Source of the DNA: Claveliimonas sp034178805
GTDB taxonomy: Bacteria; Bacillota; Clostridia; Lachnospirales; Lachnospiraceae
Direction of reading: 5' to 3'
Assembly (NCBI RefSeq): GCF_050314255.1
Contig: NZ_JBNPMZ010000003.1
Coordinates: 1-64,000, forward strand
Length of the DNA stretch: 64,000 nucleotides
Below, piece after piece: positions 51,546-60,673 of this stretch. Under the pieces are notes generated by a model. The model saw only the letters and a program-made list of their open reading frames with translations. It ran no database searches and had not been told where the DNA came from. Within the stretch, counting starts at the first letter, position 1; every line of letters starts with the position of its first letter. The position numbers and the translations under genes are program-made.

Positions 51546-52700
51546 TTATTCCTGACTGCCGCGTTTGCTAAGCATCATTCCCACACCAAGTATAGCTGCC
51601 GCGAACAGCAATTGTATCCCGATGCCCTGCCAGACCGCCGTCTGCTGCGAGGCGGAAAGTGCCCCATTATCGGCAATGGTTTCATTTACAATCTCATACC
51701 AGTACACGGGCAGGAAATGTGCCACGGCGCGAACTCCTTTTCCAAGCACACTCATGGAAACGAATACACCGCAGGTGAAGCTCATGCCCAAAGAGATCAC
51801 GTTGACCACTCCGTTGACAATCTCTTCCCGCTCTACCAGAACACCCACACAGAATGAGATAGACAGCGATACCAGCATCATAACAAAAGAATTCAGCAGA
51901 TAATATCCCAGATTCCGGTCTGTCACAAAGTCTTTCGTGTATAACACCGTCGGCATCAGCATGCAGATGATCCAGAATCCGATTCCAAAGACAATATATC
52001 CCATTACAAGCTGTAAATTCTGACTGAAAAGGGAGGTAGCGGAACAGCGGATTCTCTGTCGGACATCCTTCTTCCGATAAGCAATCATAATAAAACCAAT
52101 AATGTAGCACAGCACCGAAATCATCATATAAGGCATGAACTGAAACATATATGCATGAGCCGGCCGTTCACCGCCGTACCCGTTTTTATCCAGCAATGTT
52201 ACCTCTGTTTTCATATCCCCGATTTTTTTCACTTCCTCCACAGCTTCTTCTACTGTAAACCCGGACGCTTTCAGCACCCGCACATCATTGAGGAAGGTAT
52301 CAATCTGTTGGTCCACATAGAAAGCACTGGTAGTTCCCGGAATTTTCGTTGTTTTAAGCTTTTCGGTTCCATCCAGGCATTTTTCTTCAAATCCTTCCGG
52401 AATCGTCAGTACGTAATAGATATTTCGGTAAAACAGATTCTCCTGGATCACATTTTCATCATCTTTCAATGTCACCAGATCATGCTTTTCCCCAAGGTAT
52501 TCCTTCAAACTTTCCGCCAGATCCCCTCCATCCCTGTCAATAACCGTGATTTTCAGACGCTCTTCCTCAAATTGGGTGGTTCCCTTCCCTCCGGTCAGCA
52601 TCTGTATGGAAATGCAGATGGACATGAAGATGACAAGATACAGGATACACATAAAAATATTCCGTTTAATCAGCGTTATAAATCCCTTAAATACTGTCAT
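51546..52700 (-). CDS. ABC-2 type exporter permease 2
   Basis: A 384-residue permease with one N-terminal membrane segment (about 15-35), a long outside domain (about 40-195) and a cluster of five segments from about 200 to the end (MFQFMPYMMISVLCYIIGFIMIAY onwards). This is the ABC-2 layout of exporters such as the linearmycin-resistance system LnrM/LnrN. The start overlaps the first permease gene by 14 bp. The two permeases probably form a heterodimer with the ATPase at 53825. Confidence 0.87.
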   Translation of the reverse strand: MTVFKGFITLIKRNIFMCILYLVIFMSICISIQMLTGGKGTTQFEEERLKITVIDRDGGDLAESLKEYLGEKHDLVTLKDDENVIQENLFYRNIYYVLTIPEGFEEKCLDGTEKLKTTKIPGTTSAFYVDQQIDTFLNDVRVLKASGFTVEEAVEEVKKIGDMKTEVTLLDKNGYGGERPAHAYMFQFMPYMMISVLCYIIGFIMIAYRKKDVRQRIRCSATSLFSQNLQLVMGYIVFGIGFWIICMLMPTVLYTKDFVTDRNLGYYLLNSFVMMLVSLSISFCVGVLVEREEIVNGVVNVISLGMSFTCGVFVSMSVLGKGVRAVAHFLPVYWYEIVNETIADNGALSASQQTAVWQGIGIQLLFAAAILGVGMMLSKRGSQE

Positions 52701-53811
52701 ATCGTTCCCTCCTTGTCACCAGAAATGCCACCAGCACGAACCCTGCACTCATCAGAAACAGAGTCAGAAGATTCCTGTTCATCCGCGCAGCATCATTAAA
52801 TACCGCCATACAGTAATAAGAATCACTGAGCACTGCCGCCGGATTCAGCCGGTTTACAATCGGAGCATGCTGTTCCAGAATATTTTTCATATCTCCAAAC
52901 ATAAGGCCTGCAAAAAATCCCGGAACCAGTGTAACCATTACCGTAAATCCCATTTTCACACCAAATGATAATCTGCTGACACTTCCAAGCAGAATTCCGG
53001 CTGAAACTCCGATCATGCTTCCCATAAGATTTACCAGAATGATTCCTCCCGGGTTTCCCCCCAGATCAATTCCCAGCACGAAACGGATAAAGGCCGTCAA
53101 AACCATAATATTTACAAAATGAATCCCAAAAAGCACAAAAAATACGGACAAAAGCATCCTCATCTTATGTGTCGGTGTAATGCACTGCCTTGCACCCAGT
53201 GCCGACAGATTTGCCTGGCTGTCACAGCAGCCTTTCACTCCCAGAAACGCTCCGGACAGGCATGCATAGGCAATCAGGGCAAAGAAATAGGTAATGTTCG
53301 GATTCATCGTCCTGCCGCCCACGCTGACTTCCTCCGTTGTCTCCCGCCAATCGCCCAACTCATCCATTGCCTCATTCAGTTTTTCCGGATGATGTTCTGC
53401 CACTGTCATGATCATCTTTGCATTCTTCTGATACGTGTCCAGCAGGGATTTCAGAATGCTCTGCTCAATCTCAGATTTTGCCACGGTAAGCTCCGGCTCC
53501 TCCCCTGCATAGAAAATGCCTTCCACTTCATCTTCCTCCAAAGCCTTTATCGCCTTCTTCTCCTCCATAACCTTTACTTTTATGATGTCACCATCCAGAT
53601 GGCCCAGATATTCCAGAAATGGCTCTTCAGAATCTGCATTTTCTGTTTCCACTACCGCCACCGGCAGCATTTCCATATTTTCTCCCATATCACTGTTTCC
53701 AAAGGAAACGTAGAAAAAGATTCCCAGAATGATGGGGAACACCAGTGCCCAGAACATAATGGACACTTCCCGAACCGTCTGTTTAAACTGGTATTTCATT
53801 AAATGCAGCAT
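52687..53811 (-). CDS. ABC-2 type exporter permease 1
   Basis: A 374-residue permease with the same plan as its partner: a membrane segment at about 20-40 (FWALVFPIILGIFFYVSF), an outside domain to about 165, then five or six segments. The second half has MLLSVFFVLFGIHFVNIMVLTAF and FFAGLMFGDMKN. It lies 13 bp after the ATPase gene. Substrate is unknown. Confidence 0.87.
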   Translation of the reverse strand: MLHLMKYQFKQTVREVSIMFWALVFPIILGIFFYVSFGNSDMGENMEMLPVAVVETENADSEEPFLEYLGHLDGDIIKVKVMEEKKAIKALEEDEVEGIFYAGEEPELTVAKSEIEQSILKSLLDTYQKNAKMIMTVAEHHPEKLNEAMDELGDWRETTEEVSVGGRTMNPNITYFFALIAYACLSGAFLGVKGCCDSQANLSALGARQCITPTHKMRMLLSVFFVLFGIHFVNIMVLTAFIRFVLGIDLGGNPGGIILVNLMGSMIGVSAGILLGSVSRLSFGVKMGFTVMVTLVPGFFAGLMFGDMKNILEQHAPIVNRLNPAAVLSDSYYCMAVFNDAARMNRNLLTLFLMSAGFVLVAFLVTRRERYDSI

Positions 53812-53824
53812 TTTTTACGCCCCC

Positions 53825-54754
53825 TTAATCTCTCAGCTCTTTTCCTGTGATTTCCAGGAATACATCATTAAGTGTCGGAAGTTCGGAGAATACTCTTCCA
53901 AAAGAAATATCCTGTTCTTCCAGATAATGAAGAATCCGCACCAGATTATGCTTCGCCCCGCTCAAACGGATTTTCAGCACCTGATCCTCATAGGAAATGT
54001 CAAACACATGGGGAAGCTCACGGATTCCTGCAAGCTGTCCCGGTTCCAGTGAGATTGCCTCAATGGTAATGGTCTCTCCCGTCTTGATCATACTTTTCAG
54101 TTCTTCTTTCGTTCCCGTTGCCAGCACCTGTCCGTGATCGATGATTGCTATCCGGGAACAGATCTGCTCCACTTCTTCCATATAATGAGAAGTATAAATG
54201 ATTGTAGAGCCCTGTCGGTTCAGTTCCAGAATTCCCTCCAGAATCTTATTTCTGCTCTGGGGATCCACGGCAACCGTCGGCTCATCCATAATGATCAGCC
54301 TGGGCTTATGGGCGATGCCGCAGGCAATGTTCAGTCTGCGCAGGAGACCGCCGGACAATTTTCCCGGACGCATTTTCTGGTAATCCTCCAGTCCCACAAA
54401 CCGGATCGCCTCATCCACCAGCTCTTCCCGCTTCTTTTTATCCTGAATATAGAGTCCACAGAAATAATCAATATTTTCCCGCACCGTCATCTGCTCGAAA
54501 ACTGCCACATTCTGCATCACCACTCCGATGTTCCGTTTCACGTCATAGCTGTCCGGATGCATATCCTGTCCCATAATCCGAATGCTTCCTTTATCGTATT
54601 TTAGCAATGCCAGCATGCAATTAATGGCTGTTGTCTTTCCCGATCCATTCGGTCCCAGAAGCCCGAATATTTCTCCCTCTTTTATTTCCAGATTCAGGTG
54701 GTCAAGTGCCACAAGATTTCCATATCTCTTCACCAGATTCGTAATTCTAACCAT
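53825..54754 (-). CDS. ABC exporter ATP-binding protein
   Basis: A 309-residue nucleotide-binding subunit. Walker A GPNGSGKTT (about 35-43), Q-loop in IGVVMQNVAVFEQ, signature KLSGGLLRRLNIACG, Walker B RLIIMDEPTVAVDP and the switch His in YTSHYMEE are all present. The C-terminal 80 residues form the domain found in drug exporters such as DrrA/LnrL. The start at 54754 has GGAGGG ahead. It is the first gene of the three-gene exporter operon, divergent from the two-component system. Confidence 0.94.
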   Translation of the reverse strand: MVRITNLVKRYGNLVALDHLNLEIKEGEIFGLLGPNGSGKTTAINCMLALLKYDKGSIRIMGQDMHPDSYDVKRNIGVVMQNVAVFEQMTVRENIDYFCGLYIQDKKKREELVDEAIRFVGLEDYQKMRPGKLSGGLLRRLNIACGIAHKPRLIIMDEPTVAVDPQSRNKILEGILELNRQGSTIIYTSHYMEEVEQICSRIAIIDHGQVLATGTKEELKSMIKTGETITIEAISLEPGQLAGIRELPHVFDISYEDQVLKIRLSGAKHNLVRILHYLEEQDISFGRVFSELPTLNDVFLEITGKELRD

Positions 54755-54827
54755 AGTCTTCCCTCCAGATATTTTCACTTTAAAATGTAATTTACCGCAT
54801 TTGCACAGTCATGTGCGGCGGCTTTTC

Positions 54828-54908
54828 TGACATTTGTCACTTGTAGTATAATCATTGCCAATTTATAATGAAAGTGTTTCGTGTCAGCATTTCACATGAC
54901 AAATGTAA
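54828..54908. promoter_or_regulatory. Two TGACA(AA)TGT boxes between exporter and two-component genes
   Basis: TGACATTTGTCA (54828-54839) is a palindrome, and TGACAAATGTAA (54897-54908) is a near copy. TATAAT on the plus strand (54847-54852) and TATACT on the minus strand (about 54850-54845) lie between them. The boxes could be sites for the adjacent NarL-type regulator; this is a guess from position and symmetry. Confidence 0.45.
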
Positions 54909-54927
54909 TATCAGATGGGAGATTTTT

Positions 54928-56049
54928 ATGAAACGCTTATCCGACTGGCTGGTTATTCTCATATATTGTTTTGGAGCTGTATTGTCACAGAAAGCAGATA
55001 CCGCCTTCCTTGTGGCATTTTTGTGCGCTGTCATCTATGCCTCCGCATGCTATTACAGCTCAAAAAAATGCATTGCCTTCCTGCTGTCCACAGCATTTAC
55101 CCCGCTTTTCATGGTCAATCATGCCTTTGCCCTGTTCTTTCCTGTCATCCTTTATGGTCTTCTGGAACACAGAAGCCGCCTTTTAATCGCAGCAGAAGGA
55201 ACAATAGCCCTGCTGGCACTCAGACATTCGTATTCGATCATATGCTTCTTCCTGATTCCCGGATGTATGATCGCTATGCTCCTGCAAAGTCGTTCCGCCG
55301 AAAACGAGTACCTGACACAGGCTTATAAAAAAACCCGGGATGACGGTGTTGAGCGTAACCTCCTACTGAAGGAAAAAAATCAGGCCCTGCTGGAAAAACA
55401 AAATTCTGAGATTTACGCCGCCACACTGAAAGAGCGAAACCGAATCGCCAGAGAAATCCATGACAATGTGGGGCATATGCTCTCCCGCGCAATTCTTATG
55501 ACCGGGGCGATCCGGGCATTGAATCAGGAAGATACTCTGAAGCCTCACCTGGAACAGCTGGAAAACACGCTGAACACTGCCATGAATAATGTACGGGAAA
55601 GTGTGCACGACCTGCACGATGAATCCATTAATCTGAAAGAAGCCCTGACAGAAATTGTAAATTCCTTTACTTTCTGCAGGCTGACACTGGAATACGACAT
55701 GGGGTATGAAGTCCCTCGCACAGTGAAATATAGTTTCATTACGATTGTAAAGGAAGCTCTGAACAACATTTCCAGACACAGTAATGCAACCAGCGCATCC
55801 ATCATTGTCCGTGAACACCCCGGAATCTATCAGCTGATTATCGAAGACAACGGGACAACTGCCGCCGCAGGCTCCTGCTCAGACGGGAAACCCTGCAATC
55901 CTGACGACTGGGATTTTTCCTGTTCCACCCAGCAGCTTGGCCTTACCAATATGCAGGAAAGGGTAAATGCCCTGAATGGACACATCCAGATTCAGACGAA
56001 GAATGGATTCCGCATTTTTATTACCATTCCAAAAAAGGAGGATTTCTGA
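54928..56049 (+). CDS. NarL-type (HisKA_3) sensor histidine kinase
   Basis: A 373-residue kinase. Residues about 1-130 hold four or five membrane segments with almost no outside domain. A coiled-coil linker (NLLLKEKNQALLEKQNSEIY) leads to the HisKA_3 phospho-acceptor in RIAREIHDNVGHMLSRA. The ATPase domain has IVKEALNNISRHSNA and IEDNG, then LGLTNMQERV. Such intramembrane-sensing kinases (LiaS, LnrJ, DesK types) often watch the membrane or an ABC exporter. The start at 54928 has GGGAG ahead. It ends 1 bp before the regulator gene. Confidence 0.9.
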   Translation: MKRLSDWLVILIYCFGAVLSQKADTAFLVAFLCAVIYASACYYSSKKCIAFLLSTAFTPLFMVNHAFALFFPVILYGLLEHRSRLLIAAEGTIALLALRHSYSIICFFLIPGCMIAMLLQSRSAENEYLTQAYKKTRDDGVERNLLLKEKNQALLEKQNSEIYAATLKERNRIAREIHDNVGHMLSRAILMTGAIRALNQEDTLKPHLEQLENTLNTAMNNVRESVHDLHDESINLKEALTEIVNSFTFCRLTLEYDMGYEVPRTVKYSFITIVKEALNNISRHSNATSASIIVREHPGIYQLIIEDNGTTAAAGSCSDGKPCNPDDWDFSCSTQQLGLTNMQERVNALNGHIQIQTKNGFRIFITIPKKEDF

Positions 56050-56050
56050 C

Positions 56051-56674
56051 ATGATAAATATCGTTATCGTAGACGATGATATATTAGTAGCAAATGCTCT
56101 GAAAACCATTCTGGAAGCAGATAAGGAGCTGCGCGTTGCCGAAATCGGAGCAGACGGATCGGATGCTGTCTCCCTCTACCGAAAATGCAAACCTGACGTT
56201 CTCCTCATGGATATCCGCATGAAGAATATGAGCGGACTGGACGCATCAGAGCAGATATTAAAGGAATTTCCGGAGGCAAGAATCCTTCTTCTTACCACCT
56301 TCTCTGATGACGAATATATAGTAAAAGCGCTGAAATTGGGAGCAAAAGGATATCTTCTGAAGCAGGATTATACCAGCATCATTCCTGCTATCCGGGCAGT
56401 CTGCACCGGTCAGACCGTATTTGGAACAGAAATCATGTCCCGCATCCCCGGACTTCTTAAGAAAAATACAGACTTTGATTACGAAAATTATGACATTGGA
56501 TCAAGAGAATACGAAATTATTACTCTGGTTGCCGAAGGACTCAGTAACCGGGAAATTGCAGAACATCTCTATCTGAGTGAGGGAACTGTGCGGAACTATT
56601 TGAGCAGTATTCTGGACAAATTACAGCTCCGGGATCGGACACAGCTCGCCGTGTTTTATTATCAACACCGGTAA
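56051..56674 (+). CDS. NarL/LuxR-type response regulator
   Basis: A 207-residue regulator. The receiver domain (1-118) has acidic DDD (8-10), phospho-acceptor Asp in LLMDIRMKNMSG, and Lys in GYLLKQ. The LuxR-type helix-turn-helix (about 142-205) contains EIITLVAEGLSNREIAEHLYLSEGTVRNYLSSIL. AAGGAGG stands about 9 bases before the ATG, inside the end of the kinase gene. It most likely controls the divergent ABC exporter and perhaps itself. Confidence 0.93.
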   Translation: MINIVIVDDDILVANALKTILEADKELRVAEIGADGSDAVSLYRKCKPDVLLMDIRMKNMSGLDASEQILKEFPEARILLLTTFSDDEYIVKALKLGAKGYLLKQDYTSIIPAIRAVCTGQTVFGTEIMSRIPGLLKKNTDFDYENYDIGSREYEIITLVAEGLSNREIAEHLYLSEGTVRNYLSSILDKLQLRDRTQLAVFYYQHR

Positions 56675-56712
56675 AGCCTTCTGAAGACTTAGAAATGTAC
56701 CTGAATTAGAAC

Positions 56713-56757
56713 AAAAGGAGAGGCCCCTGATGAATTAATCATCAAAGGCCTCTTTTA
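56713..56757. terminator. Bidirectional terminator between the response regulator and dnaJ
   Basis: AGAGGCC and GGCCTCTTTT, with inner TGATGA/TCATCA, form a stem with A-run and T-run on either side. It overlaps the last codons of dnaJ. Confidence 0.8.
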
Positions 56758-57919
56758 CTTTATCCATAAAACCTTTCTTTTTTGGTTTTCCTTTTCCCTC
56801 ATCGCCGGATGCCTGATTCAGGGAATTGCCTGTCAGCTCATCGAATCTGCGGAGTGCTTCTTTGGCTTCCGCGCTCAGATGTTCCGGTGTCTGGATGACA
56901 AGTGTTACATAGTGGTCGCCGCGAACCTGGGAATTTCTCACAGAAGGAACTCCTTTTCCTTTCAGGCGCACCTTCGTATCCGTCTTTGTTCCCGGTTTTA
57001 CGTTATAGAGCACTTCACCATCTACCGTCTTAATACGGATATCTGCTCCCAATGCTGCCTGAGCATAAGTAATCGGAACGGTTGAGAAGATGTGCATATC
57101 CTGACGCTGGAAAATCGGGTGTCTGGATACGCTTACCTCTACCAGAAGATCTCCTCTCGGACCTCCGTTTACGCCCGGCTCTCCTTTTTCACGGATTCTC
57201 ACACTCTGTCCGTTATCAATACCTGCCGGAATAGAAACGGAAATTTTCTTCTTACTGGACACATATCCTGTTCCGCCGCAATCCGGACATTTTTCTTTAA
57301 TAATCTTACCTGTTCCGCCGCAATCCGGACAGGTCTGCACATTCTGAACGGTTCCAAAGAAGGACTGCTGTGTGTATACAACCTGGCCTTTTCCTCCACA
57401 TTTCGGACAGGTCTCCGGAGATGTTCCCGGTTTTGCGCCGGTTCCGCCACACTTGGTACATGGATCCTTCAGTACCACATCCAGTTCTTTTTCACAGCCA
57501 AATACCGCCTCTTCAAATGTAATGCGCACGCTCTTTCTAATATTCATGCCTTTCATCGGTCCCTGACTTGCACGGCCTCCTCTGCGGCCTCCGCCAAACA
57601 GATCTCCGAAAATATCACCAAAGATATCACTGAAATCGGCACCATTGAAATCAAAACCGCCGAATCCACCGGCACCGCCTGCACCGCCTTCAAATGCCGC
57701 ATGACCGAACTGATCGTACTGACGACGTTTTTCCGGATCACTGAGCACCGCATAAGCTTCTGATGCTTCTTTGAATTTCTTCTCTGCCTCCGCATCTCCG
57801 GGATTCATATCCGGATGGTACTTCTTGGCTACTTTTCTATATGCTTTCTTCAAAGTTGCTTCATCAGCATCTTTGCTGACACCAAGCACTTCATAGTAGT
57901 CTCTTTTTGCTTCTGCCAT
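56735..57919 (-). CDS. dnaJ: Chaperone DnaJ
   Basis: A 394-residue co-chaperone of DnaK. J-domain 1-70 with HPD in KYHPDMNPG, a Gly/Phe-rich region (about 75-120), and four zinc-finger repeats CxxCxGxG (CTKCGGTG, CPKCGGKG, CPDCGGTG, CPDCGGTG) at about 152-220, then the substrate domains. This is a full type I DnaJ. The gene follows dnaK by 103 bp, with a stable hairpin between them, and ends at a bidirectional terminator. Confidence 0.97.
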   Translation of the reverse strand: MAEAKRDYYEVLGVSKDADEATLKKAYRKVAKKYHPDMNPGDAEAEKKFKEASEAYAVLSDPEKRRQYDQFGHAAFEGGAGGAGGFGGFDFNGADFSDIFGDIFGDLFGGGRRGGRASQGPMKGMNIRKSVRITFEEAVFGCEKELDVVLKDPCTKCGGTGAKPGTSPETCPKCGGKGQVVYTQQSFFGTVQNVQTCPDCGGTGKIIKEKCPDCGGTGYVSSKKKISVSIPAGIDNGQSVRIREKGEPGVNGGPRGDLLVEVSVSRHPIFQRQDMHIFSTVPITYAQAALGADIRIKTVDGEVLYNVKPGTKTDTKVRLKGKGVPSVRNSQVRGDHYVTLVIQTPEHLSAEAKEALRRFDELTGNSLNQASGDEGKGKPKKKGFMDKVKEAFDD

Positions 57920-57962
57920 GGTTCTTTCTCTCCTTCACAAAGTAGTCATTTTTACATGAGGA

Positions 57963-58003
57963 AATTCCGGGAGGCCCGGCAATCCTGCCAGGTTCCCCGG
58001 AAT
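57963..58003 (-). other. Stable stem-loop between dnaK and dnaJ
   Basis: ATTCCGGG and CCCGGAAT enclose an inner CCTGGC/GCCGGG stem. No T-run follows, so it is more likely an mRNA processing or stability element that sets the dnaK:dnaJ ratio than a terminator. Confidence 0.6.
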
Positions 58004-58022
58004 ACATTTTATGATATACTTT

Positions 58023-59897
58023 TTAGACTTCTTTGTAGTCTCCGTCTACTACATCGTCGCCAGAGAATCCTTCCGGTGCCGGACCTGCTCCTGCTCCCGG
58101 ATTCGGGCCTGCTCCCTGTGCTCCTGCTGCAGCTCCTGCCTGCTCATAAACCTTTGTAAATAATTTCTGAGCGCTTGCCATCAGTTTCTCTTTACCTGCT
58201 TTGATCTCTGCAACTTCTGCATCAGACATGCTGTCCATGTTAACCTTTGCAAGTAATTCCTCCAGAGCCTTGCAGTCTGCTTCTACTGCTGCCTTGTCAG
58301 CTGCATCAATCTTGTCGCCAACTTCTTCCATTGCCTTCTTGGTCTGGAATACCATTGCGTCTGCATCGTTCTTTGCGTCGATTCCTTCTTTACGCTTCTT
58401 ATCCTGTGCTTCGAATGCTGCTGCCTCTTTTACTGCTTTCTCGATATCCTCATCGGACATGTTGGAACCTGCTGTGATTGTAATGTGCTGTTCTTTTCCT
58501 GTTCCAAGGTCTTTTGCGGATACATTTACAATACCATTTGCATCAATATCGAAGGTTACTTCAATCTGCGGGATTCCACGTGGTGCCGGCGGAATTCCAT
58601 CCAGTCTGAACTGGCCGAGAGATTTGTTATCTCTTGCGAACTGTCTCTCACCCTGTACAACATTGATATCTACTGCTGTCTGGTTATCTGCTGCTGTTGA
58701 GAAAATCTGGCTCTTCTTTGTAGGAATTGTTGTATTTCTCTCAATCAGTCTTGTAGCTACACCACCCATTGTCTCGATAGACAGTGACAGTGGAGTAACA
58801 TCCAGAAGAAGGATATCTCCTGCACCTGCATCTCCTGCTAATTTACCACCCTGTACGGATGCACCAAGTGCTACACACTCATCCGGGTTCAGAGATTTGC
58901 TAGGCTCTTTTCCTGTCAGCTGTTTTACCTTATCCTGTACAGCCGGGATACGTGTAGAACCACCAACCAGAAGTACCTGACCAAGCTCAGATGCTGTGAT
59001 TCCGGCGTCAGACAGTGCTCTTGTTACAGGCTCTGCTGTCTTTTCAACCAGATCATGTGTCAGTTCGTTGAATTTTGCTCTTGTAAGGTTCATATCAAAA
59101 TGCTTCGGTCCTTCAGCGGTTGCTGTGATGAATGGCAGGTTGATATTGGTTGTTGTTGCAGATGATAACTCTTTCTTAGCTTTCTCTGCAGCTTCTTTCA
59201 ATCTCTGAAGTGCCATCTTATCTGTGGATAAGTCTACACCTTCCATTCTCTTGAACTCGGAAAGCATATAATCTGTAATCTTCTGGTCGAAGTCATCTCC
59301 ACCAAGTCTGTTATTACCTGCTGTAGATAATACTTCGATAACGCCGTCACCAATCTCGATAACAGATACATCGAATGTACCACCACCAAGGTCATATACC
59401 ATGATCTTCTGCTCTCTTTCATTATCAAGACCATAAGCCAGAGCTGCTGCTGTAGGCTCGTTGATAATACGCTTTACATCCAGACCGGCAATCTTACCTG
59501 CATCCTTGGTTGCCTGACGCTGTGCGTCATTAAAATATGCAGGAACTGTAATAACTGCCTCTGTAACCTTCTCGCCCAGATATCCTTCTGCGTCTGCTTT
59601 CAGCTTCTGAAGAATCATTGCAGAAATTTCCTGTGGAGAATATTTCTTTCCATCGATGGTTACTTTGTAATCAGTTCCCATTTCTCTTTTGATGGATGAA
59701 ATCGTCTTCTCAGCATTTGTAACTGCCTGACGTTTTGCAGGCTCACCTACTAGACGCTCTCCTGTTTTTGTAAATGCAACAACAGATGGTGTTGTTCTTG
59801 CGCCTTCTGTATTTGCGATAACTACCGGCTGTCCGCCTTCCATAACGGCTACACAGCTATTTGTTGTACCTAAGTCAATACCAATGATTTTTCCCAT
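58023..59897 (-). CDS. dnaK: Chaperone DnaK (Hsp70)
   Basis: A 624-residue Hsp70. The actin-fold ATPase (1-380) begins GKIIGIDLGTTNSCVAVMEGG and has VYDLGGGTFDVS and LVGGSTRIPAV. The linker DVTPLSLS follows, then the peptide-binding domain and a helical lid. The C-terminus is Gly/Ala/Pro-rich and ends VDGDYKEV, as in other Firmicutes. AGGAGG precedes the ATG. Third gene of the CIRCE-controlled operon, 50 bp after grpE. Confidence 0.98.
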   Translation of the reverse strand: MGKIIGIDLGTTNSCVAVMEGGQPVVIANTEGARTTPSVVAFTKTGERLVGEPAKRQAVTNAEKTISSIKREMGTDYKVTIDGKKYSPQEISAMILQKLKADAEGYLGEKVTEAVITVPAYFNDAQRQATKDAGKIAGLDVKRIINEPTAAALAYGLDNEREQKIMVYDLGGGTFDVSVIEIGDGVIEVLSTAGNNRLGGDDFDQKITDYMLSEFKRMEGVDLSTDKMALQRLKEAAEKAKKELSSATTTNINLPFITATAEGPKHFDMNLTRAKFNELTHDLVEKTAEPVTRALSDAGITASELGQVLLVGGSTRIPAVQDKVKQLTGKEPSKSLNPDECVALGASVQGGKLAGDAGAGDILLLDVTPLSLSIETMGGVATRLIERNTTIPTKKSQIFSTAADNQTAVDINVVQGERQFARDNKSLGQFRLDGIPPAPRGIPQIEVTFDIDANGIVNVSAKDLGTGKEQHITITAGSNMSDEDIEKAVKEAAAFEAQDKKRKEGIDAKNDADAMVFQTKKAMEEVGDKIDAADKAAVEADCKALEELLAKVNMDSMSDAEVAEIKAGKEKLMASAQKLFTKVYEQAGAAAGAQGAGPNPGAGAGPAPEGFSGDDVVDGDYKEV

Positions 59898-59947
59898 GAT
59901 TTATTCCTCCTGTTTTACTATTTTATTCTTAAAAAATGTTTTGGCTG

Positions 59948-60646
59948 TTAATTTGCAACCTTTACCATACTGTGTCTCACTACAGATTCACGGTACATGT
60001 AACCTTTCTGGAATTCTTCTGCTACGATGTTTTCACCGAAGTTTTCGTCCTCCACATGCATCACTGCGTTGTGGAAATCCGGATTGAATTCCTGACCTAC
60101 TGCCTCGATCGGTTTCACTCCTGCCTCTTCCAGTGTGGTCATCAGCTGCTTATAAATCTTATCCATTCCCTGAATGAACGGATCTGCCTTTTCTTCCTCA
60201 CTGACAGCTCCGAGACCTCTCTCGAAATTGTCTACTACCGGAAGGATTTTTTCTATGATATCTTTCGCTCCTATTTCGTACATCTGAGATTTTTCTCTCT
60301 CGGTACGTTTGCGGAAGTTATCAAACTCTGCCATCTGACGAGTCAGCTTATCGGTAAGCTCTTCAATTTTCTCGTCTTTTTTGTCTTTTTTATTTTTCTT
60401 GCCAAAGAACTTTCCTTTCTTTTCTCCGGCTTCTGCCTCTTCGGAAGCTTCGGTTTCTTCTGCCTCTCCTGCTGCCTCTGTCTCTTCAGATGCTTTTGCA
60501 TCAAGAGGTTTTTCTTTAGAATCACCGGCATCAGAAGTTTCCTCTGCAACCGCTGCCTGTTCAGCTGCTTTTTTTGCTTCCTCGACAGCTTCTTTTACCA
60601 TTTCTTCCTGGCTCTTTTCCTGATTCATTTCCTGATTCTTATCCAA
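59948..60646 (-). CDS. grpE: Nucleotide exchange factor GrpE
   Basis: A 232-residue exchange factor for DnaK. Residues 1-90 form a highly acidic, Ala/Glu-rich tail longer than in most GrpE proteins. A coiled coil (KIEELTDKLTRQMAEFDNFRKRTEREK) and a beta-domain ending VIAEEFQKGYMYRESVVRHSMVKVAN-type motif follow. The start is probably TTG at 60646, since AAAGGTGG lies eight bases before it; an ATG at 60628 has no ribosome site. Confidence 0.95.
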   Translation of the reverse strand: MDKNQEMNQEKSQEEMVKEAVEEAKKAAEQAAVAEETSDAGDSKEKPLDAKASEETEAAGEAEETEASEEAEAGEKKGKFFGKKNKKDKKDEKIEELTDKLTRQMAEFDNFRKRTEREKSQMYEIGAKDIIEKILPVVDNFERGLGAVSEEEKADPFIQGMDKIYKQLMTTLEEAGVKPIEAVGQEFNPDFHNAVMHVEDENFGENIVAEEFQKGYMYRESVVRHSMVKVAN

Positions 60647-60673
60647 GGGTTAATCCACCTTTCTTAACACTTT

